A DNA stretch of 64,000 nucleotides from Buddleja alternifolia (lineage: Eukaryota > Streptophyta > Magnoliopsida > Lamiales > Scrophulariaceae): NCBI GenBank assembly GCA_019426215.1, contig CM033402.1, positions 5,704,001-5,768,000 on the forward strand, read 5' to 3'. This document shows positions 24,147 to 36,698 of this stretch, in pieces (positions within the stretch are counted from its first letter, which is position 1; each line of letters begins with the position of its first letter). Under the pieces are notes generated by a model. The model searched no databases. It was not told the DNA's origin and worked only from the letters and a program-made list of their open reading frames with translations. Both the position numbers and the translations under genes were made by a program.

Positions 24147-25308
24147 AAAGGTGGTATATAGCATTACTCTTATTGAAAGGAAAATGCTATACTTATGCAT
24201 GGTGACAAAAGGAGTTGGGCATCTTTACTTCGAGGTCCAGGTAAGATTCCTAAACATAATTTTATCTTATGGCTAGCTATTAGGGAAAGATTGGCTACAC
24301 GTGATAAACCCTGGATTGGAGGTACTAACACAAATTGCCTATTATGCAGATATAATTATGTTGAAACTCATGATCATTTATTTTTTTCGTGTTCTTTCTC
24401 ACAACATTGTTTATATATTTTAGTACAACAGGTTAAATTCAAATGGATTGGTTCCCATTGGGGAGAAGGAATTACTCGCGCGGCCTCTCACTGGAGAGGC
24501 AAGCACTTAATTAATGTTGCATACCGCATGCTTTTAGCGGCGATAGTGTATGGGATTTGGAAAGAACGAAACTCAAGATTATACAATGGTACAATAGTAC
24601 ATCCGAGAGTAGTGGCTCATGATTCGATTCGTATTTGTTAAAGATCGGTTAATCTTGTTAGATCCAAGAGAAAGTCTCCAGACCATTGCTCTCAAAAGAA
24701 TCCGGAGAATAGCGTGGTAGCTTTGTTGGTTTGGCTTTTGTAGTTTTAGTGAAGTTTGTTCAACCATAGTGCGTGGATTGGTTTGTTTGAGCCTAAGAGA
24801 GTAAATCTTATAATATGAGTATATCACTTAAGGTAATACTTTGTGGCCTCATGAATTCGAACGATTAAGTCTTAAGGGTGTTGCACCTAACGCCTTATAA
24901 CCAACTGGTTAGAGAGTCGTTGACCCAATGTTCGCTACAAGGATTCTTGAGAAAGTCTAAGAAAGTTTACATTGCACGAAGTAATATAGCCAACTATAAG
25001 ACTCTCAGATGGGTAGGGGAAGGAGTCGTTGTATCCTTCTTTTTTAGTGGCAAGGCAATCCCTTGTGCACTTGTTTGTATCTTTACTTTTATTCAATGCA
25101 TTTGTTTTCTCCAAAAAAAAAGAAAGAAAAATGTTATATACCACCGTTTTTGTACCATCAATTTTTCACCACTCCTTAATTTAGAAAATATGGATATATT
25201 AAATCCATTAAAATCAATTAATTGCAAATAATTTCTTACTAAAATTAGGAAAAGTAAAAAATCGATAGCATATAAAAGGTGGTATATAGCATTACTCTTA
25301 TTAAAATT
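24147..25308. repeat. Palindromic repeat interrupted by a LINE, plus a second direct copy
   Basis: The sequence aaaggtggtatatagcatta begins at about 24147; its inverse, aatgttatataccacc, appears at about 25130-25146, directly after the LINE tail. Removing the LINE leaves a short palindrome. A further direct copy of the first arm, continuing ctcttatt, lies at about 25277-25306. The LINE therefore appears to have landed in a small inverted-repeat element. Confidence 0.6.
24192..25127 (+). mobile_element. 5'-truncated LINE insertion with poly(A) tail
   Basis: An open frame at 24195-24641 (148 aa) matches the zinc-binding domain found after the reverse transcriptase in plant LINEs (zf-RVT). It has HNFILWLAIRERLATRDKP, then CLLC-x9-H-x3-C spacing, then GIWKERNSR. 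The downstream 3' region ends in an A-rich tail at about 25113-25130. The flanks aaaatgctata (24181-24191) and aaaatgttata (25128-25138) differ at one position and look like a target-site duplication. About 0.94 kb remains; no EN, RT or RNase H is left, so it is dead. It is a different copy from the LINE at 38776. Confidence 0.8.
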
Positions 25309-26806
25309 CTATCTCTCGATTCTCACCTCAAAACCATAAATGGGTTATCAATCATGCAGGTTGAGCCCATCCTATTAAGGCCCAAATTGGCTTAATACTA
25401 GAGGAGATTTCTAAGCTTGACTTTTGACTTAAAAATATAGCGGAGTTTGAGTTGACTTGTCTTTGATTTTTCAGGTTTCTCTATTTTTATTTTTTTTGTA
25501 TAATTAATAGGAAACATTTATCAAATAAAAAATTCTCACAAATTCAAACACTTTAAAGCCATCAAATCAAGTTAAATCTATAATCAAATCATAAAGCTCG
25601 ACTTAGACAAAGTCATAAACGCGAATTATCGTTCCATATGACTTTTGTATTTAAGAACATTTAGATTTTTTTTAAGGAGAAACCGTGATATTATTTCATT
25701 TAATAAACGGTTTACAATGTCAAAAATAATAAAACTAAAACTATCTTTAACAATGTAATAAAAAATAATTGAAGCACCAAATATCAAGTTTTTCAAGATA
25801 ACAAATTTTAAGATCTAATAAACGAGCACAAAATTTTTGTGTAAAAGACCACACTTTTATTCAAGAGAGACGAATCTCTCATTCGAGAAAGAGAAAGCAA
25901 ACTCTATACGAGAGAGAAAACAAATTATCTACAAAGCTATTATATAAAATTTTATAAATCACTCGTTTTCATCTTGTCATATCTGTCTCTGTTTCATTAA
26001 ATCCATTATCGCTTCGTCAGATTTGAAGTTGGGTTACATATTTGAAGAGGATGCTTCAACCCAATCCGCCAATGATGGTGGTGACAACAATGGTGAAAGA
26101 AGTGACTGTTTCACCAAACCATCGTCGGCGGAAAAGAAGAGAAAAAAAAATGACTTGGGTTTTTCTGTTTCTGTAAAGTATGTGATGTTGGATTGATAAG
26201 AACATTTAGATTTGAAATACATTTTATGTAAGTTCCTCTCGTCCCCTCGATTCGTACTCTCCATTATAAGCTCATGCTCGAAGCTCGATTTGGATTTGCT
26301 TAAATTTAAATTTCTTTTGGTTTCGACTTTCGAGCTTGCAATTTTCACCCGTGCCCATGTTGATTGACAATTTTGACTCTGAAAGTGTTCTTACTATTTA
26401 TTTATTTTATTTGGCTAAGTACTCTTACTATCTCACACATACGATTTTGTTATTAAAAAGGAAAATGTAAAAAGATATGTCATTCACCGGTGATTCAATG
26501 TCACATTGGGTCCAACTGAGCCGGTATACTATACAACATTGAATACAAGGACAAAATAATAAAAATCTCTCAAACACTTATATCCAATGATATTGAATAA
26601 ATTGGCTCTATTAGATAAGGTCTATTCTAGAATTTCCTGTCATTCACCACATACAAATCAAAATCCCATCATTGTATGCAAGATTTCTTTTTTCTTTTTT
26701 GATACTTATTTTATGCAAGATTTCATGTTAATAGGAACTTCCCACTCAATCCCATTATTGTATGCAAGATTTTATGCATTATTTATTCAATCCTGCAAAT
26801 AAACAA
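25309..26806. other. Intergenic DNA without recognisable genes
   Basis: No convincing gene. Reading frames such as 26034-26348 (minus) have no recognisable domain and do not look coding. Confidence 0.4.
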
Positions 26807-26851
26807 CCCCCCCCCCCCCCCCCCCCCACACCAAAAAAAAAAAAAAACACA

Positions 26852-26890
<39 letters not shown>

Positions 26891-26893
26891 AAA
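26807..26893. repeat. Poly-C / poly-A homopolymer block
   Basis: The block consists of 21 C (26807-26827), acacc, 15 A (26833-26847), cacaca, 29 C (26852-26880) and 13 A (26881-26893). Frames across it are homopolymer artefacts. The opposite strand has G runs of 21 and 29. The lengths may be unreliable, since such runs are hard to sequence and assemble. Confidence 0.9.
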
Positions 26894-27663
26894 TTTATTA
26901 CAATATTTAATGGAATTAACCCATATTTAATCAATGTCTCTTGATTACAGATCATATAACGAAATCCAAACCCAATTCTTTTTTTGAATTGATTACAGCG
27001 GAATTGATAATAACAAAACATTGAAATATAATTGAAAAAAATTCAATCAAAAAAATATAAAAATTGATCAAATATCTTTTACCGTATACAAATTTTGAAT
27101 TTTCAAACATGGGTCGTCAACATTATTCTCAAAATTGAAATCCATATTTAATTTTCATTTAATCAATCCAAACACAATCTATATTTCTTGCATAGAATTG
27201 AACCCACAACTTTATATATAAAAAAAAAAAAATTGATTTTCATAAGTCAAATCTTCAAATCTTTATGCAAATAACAATAGTAATTTACAAAATTTGCTGC
27301 AATTAACTAAGAAGTTGAAAAGACTTTTTAATACCAATATTAATGGTAATAGAGTGTTATTATATCCAGCACTTATTGCAGATGCAAGCAAACAAAATAG
27401 ACACATGAACAAGATATCAAAATCAAAATCAATACATACACGAAATATATATATATATACATACATATACATATATGCAAAATCGTAGCATAAAAAGATT
27501 GTAAATTTGGCATATAAACATGCAAGATTCGCTAACTTTATCTCTCTAGAATTTCTTGAATCCTCCGCCGAGTCGGATTTTGATGAGATTTTGATGCGTC
27601 AATAGAGAAACATAGGCGAAGAATAATCGAAGAAAAAATTAGGTTATTTACACCGGTAAAATC
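26894..27663. other. Intergenic DNA and presumed promoter/5' leader of the homeobox gene
   Basis: AT-rich, with a TA/CATA microsatellite at about 27448-27476. The last 100-150 bases before 27664 are the likely leader of the gene that follows. No other feature is supported. Confidence 0.4.
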
Positions 27664-30600
27664 ATGGAAGAAGGTATGAATTTTTACTTTTTTGAACTTT
27701 TTTTTTATTAGATCAATATTTATGATCTTGTATCTAATTTTGATTTACTTTGCTTCGTTGCGTGGAGATTTTTTTTCTGGAAATTTAGGGTTTGTTTGTT
27801 GGTTTTAGGTTTTTTTTGTGCAATTTTGTTGAAAAATTGTGCTCCGGGCTTGGAATCTGGTTTCTAGGGTTTCGATTCTTATTGTGAATTTCTTTGTTTT
27901 TGATTTGGGCGTAAATTTAGATTGTTAATTTGAATGGTTTGGGGGTTTTGTGATTCTATTTTTGCTTCTGCCGAATAGGAAACTGCTCTTGCATTGTAAT
28001 TTTCCAGAATTATTATACTTTTTGTTCTTTGATTTGTATGACTCAGATTATTCAATTGCTAATATCAATCCTTGTGTTTGAGTATGAATTTGTATAAGCA
28101 ACCCTGATATTAGCTTAATGTGTACATCATGGAAGATATCTGCAAATAAGTATAGTCAGCCCAGTTCCATGGAGGGTTCTTTATCGTATTCGAATATTTG
28201 TGGATCTTTGTTTGTTTACACAGTGAACTCGGAGTTATTGATTCATGGAATACTGGAAATTAAATAATCGATTCTTTGGTACGAAGGAGACAAAAACATT
28301 GACGTTTTGCAAAATATAGAAAAGAATTTTATGGGATAGATTTTTACCAGGTTTTGGTTGCCTGTTAGATTTTTGATGTTTAATTCGTTTGAGTGGAAAT
28401 GCGATGATCACAATCACCTTATTGCCTTTACAAATGGTAAAAATACTTAGTTCACATGGATAGAAAGCTATGCTATGTTCTTTATCTCATCTAGATAGAA
28501 TGCTATATAAAGGTAAGGTATTTGCTATTTTGTGAAGCAGCTATTAAATTTTGAGGAAATTGTTTTCATGATATCAGATTAAGTGCGTATAACAAGTTAT
28601 TGAATTGAATAGTTAAAAAATTCCAATGTATGATAGTGTACGAGTGTTAGAGAGTCAGGGATTATTGTGTGCATTGATTTATTATGCTCCTTGTGGATGT
28701 GTATGCGGTGCTTACTACCGTTTCTTTCTTTTCTTAATGTTCTAGAATCACATGAAATGCATTCTGAAGATGATAAAGCCCTTCTGGAGAAAAACAAGAA
28801 AAAGACTGTGAAAACACGTGCTCAGGTTCAAGCGCTGGAGAAATTATATACTGGTAAATGACTTGGTCTTGTTATTTCATTTCTTGCAGTTTATTTTCTT
28901 CCTCTGACACAATTATTAAATCATATTGGAGTAAATTACATAGACACCTCCTGTGTGAGACTCTAATTTTGAAAAACAAATTACCATAAACATCAGTAAA
29001 AGCATATCACAGTTTTATCCGTTTGCAACCAGCAAATTATAATTTCACTCCCTCTTTTTCGAGTTGTCTTGTACCCAATAACTGAGGGTGTGTGCATATA
29101 ATTATCCCTAAAATTTATTGTTTTTTGCTATTTCCCAGAACATAAATATCCTACAGAAGCAATGAAAATACAACTAGCAGAGTCGATAGGTTTGTCAGAG
29201 AAGCAAGTTTCCGGGTGGTTTTGCCACAGGAGGTTGAAGGACAAGAGGCTAATTAATGGGGAAAACTTTGCAACTGGAAGGCAAGATCGATCAAGTGGTG
29301 TCATACAAGACCGTGTCAGTGGACATAGGCAAGATTCCTGTGGTAGCACCAAGCCAGGAGATGATAGGAATCATGAAACTCGTGAAGTCGAGAGTGAAAG
29401 ATTGACTCCAAAGGAATTATCTGCTGCAGACCACCTCACATACGAGCACGGTAGTCACTACGCTGGAAACTACAATCGTGTGGCTGATAATACATCTTCA
29501 GGGAGTAGCTCTTCGTTAAGGAATATGCCTGGCCATCAAAACGGGGATCCTTTTGACGTGTCAACTTCAAGGTACTTAGTACCAAAGTTTCCTGTGGATG
29601 TGAAGGGGTTAAAACCTAGGCCCGGCCCGTCAGGGTACTTAAAAGTAAAGGGTCAAGTTGAGAATGCAGCTGTAACTGCAGTCAAGAAGCAGCTTGGAAA
29701 GCATTATCGGGAGGATGGTCCTCCACTTGGTGTTGAATTTGACCCACTTCCGCCCGGTGCATTTGAGTCTCAAATGGAGGACGCGGTTGATGGTGAGTTA
29801 CAATTTCGCCTGTTTCTGTGCCCTTTACTTCGTTCTATTTGCAATTTTTTATGCAAGTCATTTTTCCTAGTAAATTTTATTGTATTTTCAGTGATTTCAT
29901 TAAGGGTAAATTACATATACACCCTATGTGAGACCATAATTACGAAAAACACCGCGAGGTTTGAAAAATTACGATAACTTCTTTGTCAATAAAAGCATAT
30001 ACAATTTCGCCCCCGGGCCTGGATTGGAGCCCGTGTTGTCAGGATCTAACAAGGGGTGTCATTTGCAGAACCTCAGGGACTCTTGGTAATTACTGAATGA
30101 ACGAGGGGGTGTTAATGTAATCATCCCTTTATTTAATATACTGTATATCCATCAATTTCATGTTACGTTTTGTTTGAGACCATATATCTTATGTGAGGGT
30201 TTTGCATTATTTGGTTTACAGAATGAGGTTTTACAGCCTTGACTGTTCTAGTGTCACTTATTAGATTCTTCTGACTCTATCTTGTTTCAAATGCGAATTC
30301 TTGTCAGAAACTCACTATTCTGGAGAACCTGTTCTCCCTGCCTCGCCTGATGTATCAAAAATTCGCCAGAATCGCAATTTTGGCAAGGTGAGTAAATTTT
30401 GTCCACAATTGGTTCTAGATTTTTTTTTTCACTTGTCTTTGAATTTAGATTTTTATTTCCTGAGGGTTTTACCTTTTTTTCATGTTATTTAGGCGCAATA
30501 TATTCCAAATACGATCAATTTTTTTTTCTTTGTTTCAATTCTTACAGGGATGTGATAACAACTCCAGCATGGCTTCTTATAACTCTAACATTGATGGCAC

Positions 30601-31853
30601 AAGTTTCAGAACAAGGCACAACGGGTATAATATTCCCAACAGCCACATTCACCAAAAGTATAAACCAAATACTTCTTCGTCCAACGGTGGTGTTTATTAT
30701 CGTGGGAGCAACTCTTCTCTAGAAATGCCTGAAGGTTCAGATAGGGACGTACCTGCTAGTGATAGTAGAGATGACAATGGAATTAGGCCAAGACCCGGTT
30801 ATGAAGTTATGAGAACGGGCCCCATCTCACGTGATCGTCATTTTCAACCTTATGGTGGGAAAGTGAGAGAGTATAATGATGCGGGCACGAAGGTTTTGCA
30901 TGGAGAAAAGACTGACACCGAGTATTATTCCAAATTGACCATGAAAGGAAATGAATATCACAATTCTGAGGACAAGGGGCCATCAAGACAAATTATAAAG
31001 GTATAACATTAACCCTTTGTTTGGTCCTTGACCTCCAGTGAGGAAACTACTTGGGAAAAAATTGTTTTCGTTTGAAATGAGAGTACCTTTTGTTTTTAAA
31101 TTTGATCCTTTTCATTTTCATTTTTCTCACCTAAGAGCTCGTTTGACAAAATTAAAATCTGCGTTTAGAGTGCAAATGCTATTTTGATCGATGTAGGATC
31201 CCTTTTGTATAATCCCGTTTGGACACTATAAAATCACATTTTGGCAAAGCTGGAAATTCAATCTTTTGTCATAATCAATTCCACAAGAATCAAATATGCT
31301 ATAGTTGAGCCAAGCTGACCCTGAATCTAAGGTCCAAACACAGCATAGCTCTCTTCCAAACACAGCATAACTTTCTTCTTCCCACCAAAAAATTTTGTTC
31401 TACGTATCTGGTGCTGATATATGTGCTTTTTGATGACGATATGTGCAGGATGGAAAATTTTACGCTGATAGGAGGATAATAAATGAAAATCGTGATAAAA
31501 TTCCCTCCAAGAATGATGTTCCCGTAAGTTTTCTACCTGCATTAACTCTAATACTTTCATCGTCTTTGAGGTATTGTTTAACATTTACTTTTTCTTATTT
31601 ATAGGCTCCAAAAAGAATAAGAGAAGACTATCCTTGGCAACAACATGCGAAAACATCATCCGTGATGGACAACGAACCTCGGACCTATCAAGTCATAAGG
31701 TTTAGCCATTAATATATTCTTAAATAATATACCCGTCTTATTTTTAAATCTAATTTTGCTCATATATTTATATGGTTTAGGTCCGCAAGAGAGATGCCAT
31801 CTAGTTATAGTGACGATGAGGAAAGTGCAGAAACAGATTCTTCAGTGGATTAA
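27664..31853 (+). CDS. RLT-like homeodomain protein (515 aa)
   Basis: Eight exons: 27664-27673, 28746-28853, 29139-29792, 30308-30387, 30548-31000, 31449-31523, 31605-31699 and 31781-31853 (1548 nt in frame). The first exon encodes only MEE plus one base. Residues about 22-78 are a homeodomain with recognition helix WFCHRRLKDKR (66-76). The WFCHRR core, in place of the common WFQNRR, is typical of the plant RLT/DDT homeodomain group. About residues 233-250 hold GPPLGVEFDPLPPGAFE, a motif also seen in RLT proteins. There is no DDT domain; the rest is low-complexity, hydrophilic and Ser/Asn/Arg-rich, ending in an acidic tail (YSDDEESAETDSSVD). RLT proteins work with ISWI chromatin remodellers, so a nuclear chromatin or transcription role is likely but inferred. 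It resembles my memory of the small Arabidopsis homeodomain-like protein AT4G03250. Introns 2 and 3 each carry a palindromic MITE. Confidence 0.9.
28933..29115. mobile_element. Palindromic MITE in intron 2 of the homeobox gene
   Basis: It begins gagtaaattacatagacacc and its reverse-complemented end is tagggataattatatgcaca, with a tail of caccct. Internal ctgtgtgagactctaatttt and gtaaaagcatatcacagttt match the copy in the next intron. No clear target-site duplication. Confidence 0.6.
29897..30130. mobile_element. Palindromic MITE in intron 3 of the homeobox gene
   Basis: It begins agggtaaattacatatacac and its reverse-complemented end is aagggatgattacattaaca, followed by cccc. Internal features shared with 28933-29115 and 62567-62824 include tgtgagaccataatta, a cgaggtttgaaaaatt stretch and aataaaagcatata. 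It is about 234 bp and non-coding. Confidence 0.65.
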
Positions 31854-33211
31854 GTAAATTGCAATAGATGGATGAGATAGTTAAGTTATGGAACTTTGTA
31901 AAGTTATAGTCTTTTTTGGTTGCTTGGGCCGTTTAGCTGTGTAGGAATATTGTGATTTCGAAGGACCGTTGATTTATCATGGCCTTATGTGAATCGTTCT
32001 TAGTTCGGTCTCGACTATTTATTTTTCTTGTATAGAAGACGGTTCTTTTTCTGGATTTTCATTTGAGGAAAAGAATTCGGTGTGTTCTTTTCTTTTGGCG
32101 TTGCTGCTTCTTATTGTAAATGCACTTTCAATTGGAAAAGCAGCTAATTTGAAGATGGTTCCTTATATTATGTGTTTGTGCCAAGAGAAGTGCTAAACCA
32201 TAGATGTATTACATTTTACGAGTGTAAGTGAACAGAATTTGAGTGAATAAAGTATTATTCAAGTTTGTTTAAACATACGTCGAGCTTTAGAAATTGTATA
32301 ATGAGGATTTTATTGCTGGTCTAACCTATCTCGAAGGAGATACTTTAATTGACTCGTACACGGATCAAATTTGAATACCTTAGATATTTTTACATGCAGT
32401 TTAACATTTTTTTAACTAAACGAATTGAGCTCTGCTAAGATTGAAACCATAATTGAAGTTTGAAACGATAATTGAAGATAAAGACTGTTCAAATTGTTTT
32501 ATTACACGAGTCAAGTTCAAACAAGCTTTTATTATTTACATCTAGTTGACCATTAATTTAATTTGTTTTTCAGTTGTAATTATACTATTATGTTAATTGG
32601 TGTTCCAATAGTTCCCATTTGTGCCCTCAAGCATCTTGACGAGTCACCCTGGTGAGATTTTAGGACTCAGATTAATCACAACTATTCATCTCGAACTCCC
32701 GTGAATTTTTTTATTTTTTTTTTTTGGGTAACTAAATCATTGATGACTTAATGTTTTTATATTGATACATCGTGTCCAAATCCCGTGTCTCCCCAAGAAT
32801 CATTTTGCAATGTGGCTCAAAGCCATTTCTTTTCTTGCATACTAAGAAGCTCATAGGATTTGGAATTTTCGCTACTCGCAACCTGTCACAAAGGTCATCA
32901 TAGACGAATGATTATGATTATACGAAAATTTCAAGCCTTCAAATCCTTGACCCAAGGCCAACTATTTGGCTAATACCAGAAACCAAGAAACTATTTCTTT
33001 TTTATTTTCTATTTTCTATTTTTGCAATACAAATATCTAAAGATTGAGATCTGATTATGAATTCACGATTCGAAAATCTTAAAAAAACAAAGTCGAGTAC
33101 AACAAAATCTGTGGTGCATAAGTTAGATTACTACTAAGAATTCTCATATGTCCTCACTGTTTCTTGTAACTAAATTTGGGATAAATTCACCTCCATCTAC
33201 CAAAATCAATC
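31854..33211. other. Intergenic DNA between convergent genes (homeobox + and SPP -)
   Basis: Both genes end here, so the stretch holds their two 3' untranslated regions. I see no further gene. A T-rich run lies at about 32708-32726. Confidence 0.5.
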
Positions 33212-36200
33212 TCAGTCTGCTTTCTTGTTCGAGTCTGCGTTCGAGTCTGCATCGGTTTCTTCAGAGCTTGTTTTAGACTCGTCGAACTCCATCAACTGAG
33301 TATGAGAAAACATTTTAATAAGACTATTCACAACTACAGAGAGTATAGGAAAATTTGCAATATTCGTCCCATAGGATTTTCATGATTCATTTGTTTACAA
33401 ACTCAAAATTAATGCCATATGATGCATTTTTTGCAACCTTGGTCACATCAATTAAAAAACGAATATCCACGCGCCATTAAATTAAGTATTAGTCACGTGC
33501 AAGGCACATGACCAAACTAATGGTTTCCGTAAGTTTTCAACAATTGAGACAAAATGTAAAAACATGCATCTTATGGGACTAATTCTACAAATATGTAAAT
33601 AATTGCAAGGGGGGTGTCCTATGGGACTAATGCTACAATTTTCTCGAGTATAAATATCAGAACGAACAAAATATCTGAGGAGATGTGACTTACGGGTTTG
33701 ACTTCCCCATTCCATAGGCAATGCGCAGCCAAGAATCCAATAACGCCCGGGACGATGTACAAAAGCGCAGGCTGGACAAAAAATAAGAACCAATAATACA
33801 GAAGATTAGGACGTTTAAGACATAAATCTGTAAAACGAGGGTGTGTTTGGAAAAATCGGGTCTTTATCCAAAAAGAGTTTTTCACCTGTGCAGCTTGAAA
33901 CCAGTTCATTACGATGATTGTGGCGAGTATACCAGCTATGTATCCTACAAAAGCGCTCTTAAAATAGCTGCTTCCTTTGCCTCTCGAAACATCGAATCTT
34001 AGTGCTAATGCTACAAAAATTCCTGAAAAAGTACAAAAGGAAAAACTTATTCAGAACGGACAGAAAGTTTCAATTTTTCATGTCTGAAATTTACGGTAAA
34101 ACCCATACCAGGAATCACTATATCACCGAGTCCTAACATTGAAAATGGACGTGTAGGATTAGATGTTGGGAATAAAAGCTGCAAAAAAAGCAAAGCACGA
34201 TTATATTAAACAATGACACGTCTAATTTTTTCTTTTTTTGGAGGATTAGATGTTGAGGTTACTAACCTTTATTGGAGCATCAAAAGATTTAGCAACGCTA
34301 ACCATAACAGGGGTAAAAAAGACCCAGAAAATGTCGTATACAAATAGTCCGGCCTGCAAAGTTGTAAAAAAATAAAAATTATGAGTTAAATAAAGCACCT
34401 TTATTTCCGTAGTTACATGTTTTTAAAGTAAGTCTCTCAAAAGTAGAAAACTTAGAAAGTTGCATGCTTTACTGTGCTCTGTATAAATATATGAAATTCC
34501 ATTCTTACCAAGAGTATAGCACCAGTCTTAAATGAGCCAAGTGAAAGCATTTCAATTCCCTGACATTGTTTTAAAATAGCCAAGAATACGAAAAAGGTCA
34601 GCAACATGTTTTTTGTCCGAAAAAAATTATAGATAAAAAGAAAATAATTCGGTGCTACGAAAGCTTTTGGCACAAGCTTGCACGAGTTGAGGGGCATAAA
34701 GGTAAACAACAAAAAAGATGTGCTATCAAACCTGAATGCAGAAAGCGAGTCCCAAGATATTGTTAGCTAGCCAATGCTTCTTTGAAGCATACCAAGCACA
34801 GAAGAAGGTTCCTGGAATTGCTGCAACTATCTGTGATATAGTAAAATCGACCTCCAAAGCTGTGCAATAAACATGTAAAGAAAACATCATTCTGACATTT
34901 CAATAAAAGAAAAAACTACATCATTTACATACAAAAATTTCAACTTTGCCGTAAAGGACTGTTTCCATAAAAATCTAAAAAATAAGACTTACCCACGTTA
35001 TAAACAAAGTAGATATTACTTGTGCATGAAAAACTATTAATGTCGACAACAAATATATTAGTCATCCATGAAATAATTTGAATTCAACTTCGAGTTACAT
35101 GTTCTGTCATGTAACACTCTAGTCTGTCCCAATATAGGGTAGTCAACACAAAGAATATTAGAGAAGCCACTAAATGTTCTCAATCCTTATGTGACAATTC
35201 TCCCTCCATTATACGTAACAGTTGAAATATCTTATTAATCTATTTTGTATATCTTATTTCTAAAATGTGTATATATTCTGCAACTTCACCTTTTCATCCC
35301 CAAACTAATAGTTCATAATCCTTGCCTATTACTTTATGCACTTTTACTCAAAACATTATGCAAAAAAAACAGAATAGTTATTCAAGAAAATAACAATTGT
35401 GCTCATCACAAAGAGAACTGAAGCATGCTGGAGGAAGTATAGAACCAGCATCTCAAAGAGAGAGTGAAAATTAGCCACAATAAATATCCGTCGTGTTCAA
35501 TGGAAGTGGCAATAAAGAAAGAGAAATACAAGTAACGGGTGCATCAAAAAAGCAACACAGGATTAATGTAAATAAATAGAACAAAAGAATCAGATATAAA
35601 GACATAAGAGTTCATACATCGGAAATACGGGAAACGCCATACAATGACATTATCATTCCACGATTTGGGCAGAAACCTTGATATTGAAGGTAACAAAGTT
35701 GCCCTGCAAAGTTGACATGACACAAGGAAAGTTAATAGACAAATAATATTATATTCTCTAATAAATAGTGCATAGGAAAAACTTACGAAAGAGCAACAAT
35801 TCCGAGTACGAAAAAGTAGCACGTCAATACAGCATTAACCAAGTCTTTAGATAGAAATTTGAAAAGCAAAAACAGTGACAACAACATGGCGCTCCCGACC
35901 AATGGGAACCTCATGGCATGTTCATTAGACATTGTCTCCTGAAATTTTTATTAGAATGACAAAACAAAAGTTAAAATAAATTCCTAAGAGTCAAAAATTA
36001 AAGTGCTAGAAAAACATTTAGAAGCTAAACTTACTGTCGGTGGAGTTGGCTTGACAGAGCGGTAGCAACCCACATAGACAGTTAGACAAGCTGTCAAAAT
36101 GACATTTAAATTTGGGTCTATGTTCACAATAAGTGGGGCTAGGGTCAAACCTGTAGACAATGATAAATCATGTGGTTACAATGTGCTAATACATAGACAT

Positions 36201-36698
36201 AATGCAATTATAAATCTTATCCAATCTCCATATCTTCGTCATAAGTCATCCAATCAGACATGAGCATTAGACTCTCAGAAGATACATAAGTGCCTAAACA
36301 CGAGTCTTAAGAGGACACAAACACAGGAAAAGAGACAACAAGGAAATTTGACTTTAACAAAACTATAATGGATATATTATATCTTACACAGCTATTTCAT
36401 CAAAGCTTTAGACCAGGAAAAATCTAAATTGCCTAATGAGAAAAAACAGATATCCAAGGATTGGTTTGTGTATATCAATTCATGAACATTCTATATACTG
36501 TCATCCAAATTCAACTTAAATCTAGCTTATGGAAAGCACCAAGCAACTTAACAAATAACAAACTCAGTACTTGAATTTGCCAGGAAAACATCAGAAAAAA
36601 CATACTTTTTACGATACCGAAACCAAATGAACTCACTGAAAAAGAAAAAAAACCATACCTGCTAGAGCCAAATTAGCGAGACGTTCATGATTCTTCAT
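33212..36698 (-). CDS. SPP: Signal peptide peptidase (GxGD intramembrane aspartyl protease)
   Basis: Eleven exons, in transcription order: 36659-36698, 36035-36150, 35787-35938, 35618-35703, 34732-34859, 34509-34559, 34267-34353, 34109-34178, 33886-34022, 33694-33771 and 33212-33295. They give 342 aa, the usual plant SPP length. The catalytic pair is in YD (Tyr197-Asp198, LFVYDIFWVFF) and GLGD (236-239, Asp239). The PAL motif is at 290-292 (QPALLYIVP across the exon 9/10 joint). Multiple hydrophobic segments fit nine membrane helices. The C-terminus is acidic and ends KKAD, a KKxx-type ER retrieval signal. SPP cleaves signal-peptide remnants and other type II segments within the ER membrane. 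Upstream, aaag|gtctcc near 37274 and gcag near 36769 could bound a 5' UTR intron; this is inferred. Intron 10 contains a MITE. Confidence 0.95.
33348..33643. mobile_element. Mutator-like MITE (296 bp), family M1 copy 2, in SPP intron 10
   Basis: The left end ggaaaatttgcaatattcgt continues CCCATAGG. The reverse-complemented right end is gaaaattgtagcattagtcc, continuing CATAGG. The flanking 9-mers are gagagtata (33339-33347) and tcgagtata (33644-33652), 7 of 9 identical, so the duplication has decayed. Same family as 8654 and 54543. Confidence 0.7.

Noticed and set aside
26034..26348. A 104-aa minus-strand protein
   Set aside because: No domain, low-complexity Lys/Ser-rich content and no supporting splice or context signals.
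26762..27021. Pro-rich and Gly-rich small ORFs
   Set aside because: They only translate the poly-C/poly-A block.
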